Below, one piece after another: positions 7,387 to 12,325 of a stretch of 12,325 bases of DNA. The notes below the pieces were generated by a model. It was given only the letters and a program-made list of their open reading frames with translations. It was not told the DNA's origin and searched no databases. How positions within the stretch are numbered: position 1 is the first letter of the stretch; each line of letters begins with the position of its first letter. Location: positions 1 through 12,325 of the forward strand of contig NZ_DATJMN010000131.1 in assembly GCF_035508675.1 (NCBI RefSeq), in the 5' to 3' direction. Source of the stretch: Dyella_B sp035508675 (lineage in GTDB: Bacteria; Pseudomonadota; Gammaproteobacteria; Xanthomonadales; Rhodanobacteraceae). Made by a program: the position numbers and the translations under genes.

Positions 7387-8286
7387 ATGGCTGTTCTGAG
7401 CCCGCTGGTGCGCCATGTCCTTGGGAGTCTCACCAATGGATTGCACAACTGTTTGTATCAGGCTGGGGACATGGGGCAGGAGGCCTGTTGGAACTGGGCG
7501 TTGACCGGCTTCTATCACAATGCCGTATGGCCCAGCTATATGTTCGACTTTGTGACCAATGGCATCGATCCCTCGAACGTCCTCGATCACCATGGCCGCT
7601 CCTGGTTCAGAGCCCCGGCCAACCGGCAAAGTTTGGACGACATACAAAATAACTGGCTGGATGCCGTGCCTGTCAACGTGGATCAGGCGAGGACCGATGC
7701 GGTCGCTGCCGTGATGACATTGGCCGCGGAAGCCAACGGACTCACGCTCTCCGCCGCAGGCGGCACGACCGTTACGCCCTACCGTTTGTTCGTCGAGTAC
7801 AAGGTTCAACCCGACAGGGCAGGCCAGCCTGATGTATTGCCTTCCTTTCATCATGTCTGGATCGATGTGGATGGGCGCGCCATCGAGATATTTCCCGGTC
7901 GGCTGGACATCCAGATCTATCAAGGATCACAGCCCATTGGGCCGAAGTTCCGAACCTGGAGTTGTTACCTCGTAGGATTGCATCAGCGCCAAGTGGATCG
8001 GATTTGCAAAGTGCTCAGGCTGACACGTGCGCATTGGGCCGGCGTGCCTGCTGTCCCTGCGGCCAGGCAAGCGTGGATCGCCGATGACCAGCGTGCTTCT
8101 TGCGTATGGTGTGGCGCAGACTTCGGGGTGCTGCGCCGAAGGCATCATTGCCGCCGCTGTGGAGAGATCTTTTGCAGCACCTGTTCCGGTTTCACACGTA
8201 ACGTCGCCAATCCGGCGACCCGTCCGAACAGCCAAGCGTCGGTTTTGGAAAACGATGCGCGGGTTTGCGTTCGCTGTAATGGCTGA
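7387..8286 (+). CDS. Putative effector: possible cysteine-hydrolase N-terminus plus C-terminal FYVE zinc finger
   Basis: A 299-residue protein. The C-terminus is a textbook FYVE domain: W230-x-x-D233 (WxxD motif), RRHHCRRCG (251-259), R292-V-C294, and eight cysteines at 239, 242, 255, 258, 263, 266, 294 and 297 in four CxxC pairs that would bind two zinc ions. In eukaryotes FYVE domains bind phosphatidylinositol 3-phosphate on endosomes, a lipid bacteria do not normally make. The N-terminal part has QEACWNW (C34) and FHHVWIDVDGRAIE (H155/H156, D160, E167), an arrangement compatible with a papain- or transglutaminase-like Cys-His-acidic triad; this is inference. Start ATG 7387 has GAGGTG (7376-7381) before it. 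I infer a T6SS effector steered to endosomal or phagosomal membranes of a eukaryote. A purely structural zinc finger is the alternative. Confidence 0.72.
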   Translation: MAVLSPLVRHVLGSLTNGLHNCLYQAGDMGQEACWNWALTGFYHNAVWPSYMFDFVTNGIDPSNVLDHHGRSWFRAPANRQSLDDIQNNWLDAVPVNVDQARTDAVAAVMTLAAEANGLTLSAAGGTTVTPYRLFVEYKVQPDRAGQPDVLPSFHHVWIDVDGRAIEIFPGRLDIQIYQGSQPIGPKFRTWSCYLVGLHQRQVDRICKVLRLTRAHWAGVPAVPAARQAWIADDQRASCVWCGADFGVLRRRHHCRRCGEIFCSTCSGFTRNVANPATRPNSQASVLENDARVCVRCNG

Positions 8287-8395
8287 GGCGCCGGGCGATG
8301 CGGAGTCTAGCTATTTTTGTCAACTACATTGATTCGTTGATTCGGCCCCTGGTCCTTTGACCGAAGCGGATGCCGGACTCGGCAAGGGAGGAGAT

Positions 8396-9286
8396 ATGGG
8401 AAGGTCATTGCGTGCGAAAAAGAAGGTGGATTATGCGGGGATTCTAAACAAATATGACAAATTCACCTTCGTTTCGAGCAGGAAGCCGAAGACCAAAATC
8501 ATCCGGATCAACGCCGCCAATGGGCGGGCGCACGCGGCGCCTACGCTTACAACATGGCCCTTCCTCGGCATGCACCAGGATGTTACGTACTACAACGACC
8601 TGAACCATGCCCCGGGTTGGAACCAGCGCACGCAAGACGAGATCTTCCTGCCGTTCGCTTGGCTGGACGTGCATGGCGGAGCCGTATGGCAGGGTCTGGA
8701 GCAAGAAGTCGCGGGCTTGGGCGCCGACGCCTTCGCATGCCAGCACTTCGATCAGATCGCCATCGACCTGCGTCAGTTGCTGGCCAATACGCGGATCACC
8801 GAATGCGTGGGCGAGGCGGCCGCTGCGATCTATGTGCTTGAGCGACATCCCGCATTCCAGATGATCTGGGGCTACCACGTTCATTCCGGCACCGGCATAG
8901 ACCAGATCTGGGAAAGGCCAAATCAAGCCGGAGGGAGCGACTTTCTGATCGTCGAGGCCAAGGGACCAGGGGCCGGCTTGAATTTTTCGGGGTTCGTGCC
9001 GCCCGGCTATAGCCAGATGCAGGAAGGTTGGATAGCGAATCACCTGTACAGCATGAGTCAAAACCACCATGCCGCCGGCCTGAGGATCGTCAATGCGTTG
9101 GGCCTGCAATTCGTGAATGCCCATCCCAACTATCTGGGCGCCACCAAAAGCTACTACGGCCTGGCCCCAACGAGCGGGCATAAGCAGTCCGCTTCGCGGG
9201 TATTCGGTACGGTGGTGCAAGCGCAGTGGAGTGCCGACGGTCGTCTAGGCTACAACCACAGCGCCTGGGTTCGCTATTTCACTTGA
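8396..9286 (+). CDS. Putative PD-(D/E)XK nuclease effector
   Basis: A 296-residue protein with a restriction-endonuclease-like core: GTGIDQIWE with D169, then a strand FLIVEAKG with E187 and K189. The spacing of an acidic residue about 18 positions before E-x-K on a hydrophobic strand is the PD-(D/E)XK signature, as in the Tox-REase families of polymorphic toxins. I infer metal-dependent DNA (or RNA) cleavage. The N-terminus is strongly basic (RAKKKVD at 6-12 and SRKPKTK further on), suited to nucleic-acid contact or nuclear import. The C-terminal third has many Tyr, His and Asn residues. ATG 8396 is preferred because GGGAGGAG stands directly before it; the spacing is short but the motif is strong. 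A TTG at 8357 would add 13 residues. No immunity gene follows; the next gene starts 65 bases later. Confidence 0.62.
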   Translation: MGRSLRAKKKVDYAGILNKYDKFTFVSSRKPKTKIIRINAANGRAHAAPTLTTWPFLGMHQDVTYYNDLNHAPGWNQRTQDEIFLPFAWLDVHGGAVWQGLEQEVAGLGADAFACQHFDQIAIDLRQLLANTRITECVGEAAAAIYVLERHPAFQMIWGYHVHSGTGIDQIWERPNQAGGSDFLIVEAKGPGAGLNFSGFVPPGYSQMQEGWIANHLYSMSQNHHAAGLRIVNALGLQFVNAHPNYLGATKSYYGLAPTSGHKQSASRVFGTVVQAQWSADGRLGYNHSAWVRYFT

Positions 9287-9351
9287 GATGTGAGCGCGGT
9301 CCGTGCTTTCAGGATGTTTTTTAACGACTGGCAACAGGGAATGATTCGGAT

Positions 9352-10227
9352 ATGACTTGGCGGCGCATCAAATGTGCTTCATGCGGGTTCAGGGTAACGA
9401 TTGAGAGCACGGAGCTGGCGGATATCCTTAAGACCCAGCAGCGCGTGAACTGCTGCGTTGAGAATTGCCCGGGTGAAATGCGAGCCGTTGGACCGGTTAT
9501 TGTCCGACCCGCTACGGTGAGGCGCGGCGCCACTTACGATTTTCAGGTTAATCGCCAGAAGATCCGCCGGCCACGGCCGGCGCAGTACCAGGTCGACGAC
9601 GATGACAGTGACGATGAGGATGGCAGCAGCAGGCGGAAGCGAGCGAAAGTCGACGAGGACATGGACTATGCGCCGTCGGAGGAATACACGCCTGCGATGC
9701 GGTTCACCACCGTCGACATGGAAACAGGTCTGCGCCAGGTTGCGCCGCGGGGGTTGAAGATCAAGACCACCGGTCGTTTACCCATCAAGGCCGCCGTGCC
9801 CGGCGAGCGCGAAAAGAGTACGAACGCACAGATGAATAATCAGCCGGCGTGGTCCTATGCGCAGCGTTGCGGCGCACCCAACGCCAACGCGTTTCAGTTT
9901 GACGGCCAGGGCCATTACGAATGGTGTCACATGCAGGGAGTGTCGCTGGGCGGCTACACCATAAGCGCCAATCTTGTGGCGGGCCACTATGCTGTTAATA
10001 CCTACATGTCGGTCATCGAGGAATACCTTCGCGGCAAGACGGCCTATCAAATCGAAGTCATTGCCTACTGCCAGCATGATGATGTCGCCGACTTCATTTC
10101 CTACAAGATTCATCGAATCCTCGATGGAACGCTGGCCATGGAGTTGGCGATTGACGGAGCCATGAAATTTTTCAGCGCCAACGATCGCGATCGGGTTCGG
10201 GATGCGATGAAAAGAAATAACCTTTAG
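9352..10227 (+). CDS. Putative nuclease effector with zinc ribbon, NLS-like linker and HNH-like domain
   Basis: A 291-residue protein in three parts. The N-terminus has a zinc-ribbon-like pattern (C8-x-x-C11 and C34/C35...C39). A linker of acidic runs (DDDDSDDED, 82-90) is followed by SSRRKRAKVDED, in which KRAK (96-99) fits the classical monopartite nuclear localisation consensus K-K/R-x-K/R. The C-terminal domain has EWCHMQGVSLGG with H193, NLVAG (207-211) and a downstream AVNTYMSVIE with N216, the H...N...N layout of His-Me-finger (HNH-like) nucleases. I infer a nuclease that could work in a eukaryotic nucleus. The basic patch may instead simply bind DNA. ATG 9352 has a distant AGGGA (9336-9340), so translation may be weak. 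The next gene begins 79 bases downstream and is not an evident antidote. Confidence 0.55.
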   Translation: MTWRRIKCASCGFRVTIESTELADILKTQQRVNCCVENCPGEMRAVGPVIVRPATVRRGATYDFQVNRQKIRRPRPAQYQVDDDDSDDEDGSSRRKRAKVDEDMDYAPSEEYTPAMRFTTVDMETGLRQVAPRGLKIKTTGRLPIKAAVPGEREKSTNAQMNNQPAWSYAQRCGAPNANAFQFDGQGHYEWCHMQGVSLGGYTISANLVAGHYAVNTYMSVIEEYLRGKTAYQIEVIAYCQHDDVADFISYKIHRILDGTLAMELAIDGAMKFFSANDRDRVRDAMKRNNL

Positions 10228-10306
10228 GCCGGCTAGGTGAAGTGGGTATTTCCCTGTCCGAGAGCTTAGGCAACGCCACGACGAGTGATTCCTGCGGAGG
10301 TGCGGC

Positions 10307-10999
10307 ATGTTTCCAGACGGAATAGGACTGCTTTTCAGCAATTGCGTTGACACCCTTTGTTATTACGCGAGCAAAACCAAGACCCTGCTCGTCAACAATG
10401 CAGGCGCCATGACGGTCATCGCCTTGGGCGGCTACTTTTTCCCCGGCGCGTCGGCGGCGGCCTTCGGCGGCGTTGTTGCATCCCGTGGCGCCACCTGGAT
10501 TGCGCGCGAGGTGGACGCTCGCTATCACAGCCATATTGCCGATATCCACGATTGGGTCCTGGCACAGCTGCCGGGTTCGGTCAGGCCCTACTACCCCCAG
10601 GTAGTGCGTACCATCGCGAGGCCTTCCAGGGAGGTCATGAATTACGCCGGTAATCCAAGACGGCAGTTTTATTTTATCAACGACAACTTCGTCACCGAAC
10701 TGTTTGCACCGATCTATGAGGAGCTGGTTTACCGCTATGCCGGACAGGAGCTGCTGGCCGCGATGTTGATGTCGATCGGTGTTCCAAGCGTTGCGGCAAC
10801 GTCAATTGCCTTGACGATTTCCGATTCCATTTTCGCGGCCTCCCATAATATCGATCCGCGTAGCGAGCAGTTCAAGGATACCCTCATCGCCGGTGCCGTG
10901 TTTGGGGCGATGATGCATTTCTATGGGCTTCCGGCGGCCATGCTTACGCACTCTTATCACAATGCGACGATGCGGCTGCAGGAGGAACTGCTGTCATGA
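10307..10999 (+). CDS. CPBP (Rce1/CAAX-protease type) intramembrane protease-like protein
   Basis: A 230-residue protein with all three CPBP motifs: EELVYR (E138, E139, R143), F176-A-A-S-H180, and H215-S-Y-H-N219. In this family (eukaryotic Rce1, bacterial immunity proteins such as PncO, Abi proteins) these residues form the active site of a glutamate-type intramembrane protease. The hydrophobic stretches are few and moderate (about 35-57, 148-178, 192-216), and the N-terminal 130 residues are largely polar, which is unusual for a family normally made of about eight helices. Start ATG 10307 has GGAGG (10296-10300) 6 bases upstream. It closes the effector run and may be an effector itself (Rce1 trims prenylated CAAX proteins such as Ras and Rho) or a protective protein for a preceding toxin. 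The sequence does not decide between these. Confidence 0.7.
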   Translation: MFPDGIGLLFSNCVDTLCYYASKTKTLLVNNAGAMTVIALGGYFFPGASAAAFGGVVASRGATWIAREVDARYHSHIADIHDWVLAQLPGSVRPYYPQVVRTIARPSREVMNYAGNPRRQFYFINDNFVTELFAPIYEELVYRYAGQELLAAMLMSIGVPSVAATSIALTISDSIFAASHNIDPRSEQFKDTLIAGAVFGAMMHFYGLPAAMLTHSYHNATMRLQEELLS

Positions 11000-11051
11000 C
11001 GCTTGGCGCCGTCGACAGAACGATATCGTGGCAAACGGTTGGCGGGCCGTT

Positions 11052-11090
11052 CCTAAGAAACCTCTGATCCTCAGGTTTTCCTAGGTTTTT
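11052..11090 (+). terminator. Likely intrinsic terminator after the CPBP gene
   Basis: An interrupted stem of CCTA (11052-11055) with TAGG (11082-11085), AAACC (11058-11062) with GGTTT (11074-11078) and TGA (11065-11067) with TCA (11071-11073), closing a TCC loop, is followed directly by five T residues (11086-11090). Position about 50 bases after the stop of the last gene of the effector run fits a rho-independent terminator. Confidence 0.6.
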
Positions 11091-11243
11091 GCGTACATGC
11101 TCCAATGAAATCAGCAATCTAAAAATGGTCGGAGTACTTTACCAATTGTTTTTCTATAGGAGTCAACCCCATTGTTCCGGTGCGTTTTATAACTGCAACT
11201 GTTCAGTAGCTACGATTCGATCGATGTCTAGGAGGACGCCAAC
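11091..11243. other. AT-richer spacer between the effector run and the next gene
   Basis: This stretch follows the terminator and leads to the next gene. It is visibly richer in A and T than its surroundings (for example TCTAAAAATGG, TTGTTTTTCTATAGG and GTTTTATAACTG), as expected for a promoter region. TATAGG (11155-11160) and TATAAC (11188-11193) resemble -10 boxes, but neither has a good -35 box at 16-18 bases, so no promoter is called. It contains no open reading frame of note. The strong Shine-Dalgarno AGGAGG (11230-11235) belongs to the next gene. Confidence 0.4.
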
Positions 11244-11876
11244 ATGCCGATGAAACCTGCTGGACAAGTGCTGGCTTTGCTAAGAACGCAGCCCGCAATC
11301 GCTTGTGCAGCGTGGGGGTTCATGTGCCGTGGTGCGCCACTCAACAGCGCGCTGGGCGGCAATTGCACCCTGACATGCACGACCAATGACGGCGTCTATT
11401 TGATCGATGTCGCCGACGGCGGCGGGACCGACTGGTTCATCCCTTTCGCATCGGGCGCGGCGCGGTACTGTGATGTGCCTAGCGGACAGCCGAACGGAAC
11501 GCTGGTGGTGACCTTTCCGATGAACGGTTGCGCGCTCGAAGTGCATCCGACCGCCACGGGCAATCGTTTCTATCACGACTCGGACGGAAAACACATGCCG
11601 GTGCTCGCGTCCGCGGCCAAATGCAGGGTGGATGCCAACATGTATGAAGGTCCGGGTGCGAAGGCCATGAGCACGCTCAGCCGCTTCCCTGATCGCCGCG
11701 ACCATGACATTGTCGGCCAGAATTTTGAGCACACCATTATTTGCGTCAAAGATGGCGCGTACTGGAATGTGTACCAGACCGCGGTGGTGACGACGATGAA
11801 TAAGTCTACCGGTGCGCGCAGTTCCTGGCAGATCAAGGACGGCCCGCCGGTTCACCTGGGCGTATTCGGCGATTGA
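11244..11876 (+). CDS. Putative effector of unknown function with a GC...H motif
   Basis: A 210-residue protein that I do not recognise as a named family. It starts at ATG 11244 with AGGAGG 8 bases upstream. There is no convincing signal peptide. The middle is beta-rich with DWFIPFASGAARYC, then TFPMNGCALEVHP (C96) and NRFYHDSDGKHMP (H111, H117). A Gly-Cys on a strand followed 15 residues later by His matches the catalytic Cys-His spacing of the CNF1 deamidase (C866-H881 as I recall). BLF1 has a similar layout with a spacing of 12. A CNF/BLF1-like glutamine deamidase is therefore possible but unproven. The C-terminal HTIICVKDGAYWNVYQTAVV looks like two strands. A secreted protein gene follows 46 bases downstream, which would fit an antibacterial effector with periplasmic immunity instead. 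Confidence 0.45.
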   Translation: MPMKPAGQVLALLRTQPAIACAAWGFMCRGAPLNSALGGNCTLTCTTNDGVYLIDVADGGGTDWFIPFASGAARYCDVPSGQPNGTLVVTFPMNGCALEVHPTATGNRFYHDSDGKHMPVLASAAKCRVDANMYEGPGAKAMSTLSRFPDRRDHDIVGQNFEHTIICVKDGAYWNVYQTAVVTTMNKSTGARSSWQIKDGPPVHLGVFGD

Positions 11877-11922
11877 TGGAGGCTTCTGGAATAGTTCGCT
11901 ATATGTATTCGGGAGATGGTAA

Positions 11923-12325
11923 ATGATGCGCCTGACTCATGCTGTATCAGCAGCGGCGCTGATGCTCCTCCCTTTACTTGTACAGGCATGTGATTTCATA
12001 CCTGTCCAGATCGTGCAGAGCTTAGGGAGCGTAGGCAACATTAGTGTGAATGTTGGCGATGCCTATGATGCCCGGCATCCGACGGCATGGCAGGGGCCGC
12101 TGCATATATCGATAGATGGCGCGCCTGCGTGCTCGGTGAGCGACGATGTATCTATCGTCGAAGCACCGGTGATGCTGGCCGGCGATGTCCTGTACGTGCC
12201 GACTTATTCGGGCAGCAACAACTACCTGTACGCGTTAGATGTAAAAACATGCAAGGTGATCTGGCGTAGCGGCCATTTCACTGGAAAAACGGTCCTGAAG
12301 AAGGGAAGATTGCTCGCCGGAAAGA
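11923..12325 (+). CDS. Exported protein, possible periplasmic immunity protein (3' end outside the window)
   Basis: The frame is open from ATG 11923 to the window edge (134 residues visible). GGGAG (11911-11915) lies 7 bases upstream; a second ATG follows directly at 11926. The N-terminus is a clear signal sequence, MMRLTHAVSAAALMLLPLLV, ending in QA-C23, which may be a lipobox with an unusual Gln or a normal signal peptidase site. The mature part has LYVPTYSGSNNYLYALDVKT followed by a Cys and KVIWRSG, a repeat style seen in PQQ-like beta-propellers. Two further cysteines (in APACSV and KTCKV) could form a disulfide. It sits 46 bases after the preceding gene and may be its immunity protein in the periplasm or outer membrane. 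The full fold cannot be judged because the gene is cut. Confidence 0.6.
   Translation, partial: MMRLTHAVSAAALMLLPLLVQACDFIPVQIVQSLGSVGNISVNVGDAYDARHPTAWQGPLHISIDGAPACSVSDDVSIVEAPVMLAGDVLYVPTYSGSNNYLYALDVKTCKVIWRSGHFTGKTVLKKGRLLAGK

Noticed and set aside
8329..8344. Tandem copy of the 8-base unit TTGATTCG
   Set aside because: Only two copies in a short spacer and no further copies noticed; too little to support a functional repeat.
11138..11193. Promoter-like boxes TATAGG and TATAAC upstream of the gene at 11244
   Set aside because: Neither has a credible -35 box at the right distance; reported only as an AT-richer spacer.
1..12325. CRISPR arrays, tRNA or rRNA genes, transposases, vgrG, PAAR or hcp genes
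   Set aside because: I looked for spaced direct repeats, tRNA-like arms and matching protein families and saw none in this window.

Overview
The window is one flank of a type VI secretion system (T6SS) locus, almost all on the + strand, followed by a run of probable effector (toxin) genes. The organism looks like a GC-rich gammaproteobacterium. The short REP-type hairpins with a GTAGGCTGGGAT core are of a kind common in Xanthomonadales, including Rhodanobacteraceae such as Dyella, Luteibacter and Rhodanobacter. That placement is an inference of low confidence.

Region 1 (1-6393) is the structural part. It holds the end of tssF (its 5' end is outside the window), tssG overlapping it by 37 bases, and clpV/tssH, the ATPase that recycles the contracted sheath. 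Between tssG and clpV sits a two-gene cassette of about 51-52% GC (hand count), against about 67% in the part of clpV counted. Its products look like the P. aeruginosa T6SS toxin Tse2 and its antidote Tsi2. The cassette is framed by REP-like hairpins, one of which contains the stop codon of the antidote gene. A strong GC hairpin follows clpV.

Region 2 (6470-10999) holds five separately spaced genes, each with its own start and mostly with a recognisable ribosome binding site. In order they are: a possible HNH-type nuclease; a protein with a possible cysteine-hydrolase N-terminus and a complete FYVE zinc finger at its C-terminus; a PD-(D/E)XK nuclease; a zinc-ribbon plus HNH-like nuclease whose linker carries a classical nuclear-localisation-like patch; and a CPBP (Rce1/CAAX-protease type) membrane-protease-like protein. 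The gaps between them (65-182 bases) leave no room for ordinary immunity genes. Together with the FYVE domain, the NLS-like patch and the CAAX-protease motifs, this suggests a set of effectors aimed at eukaryotic cells (amoebae, fungi or other hosts) rather than at rival bacteria. This is the most interesting hypothesis here, and it is an inference from sequence.

Region 3 (11000-12325) starts with a likely intrinsic terminator. Then come a 210-residue protein of unknown function, with a GC...H arrangement like CNF/BLF1-type deamidases, and the start of an exported protein that may be a beta-propeller. The last two could be an effector-immunity pair acting in the periplasm, which would be a competing reading for the first of them.

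No tRNA, rRNA, CRISPR array, transposase or vgrG/PAAR/hcp gene is visible.
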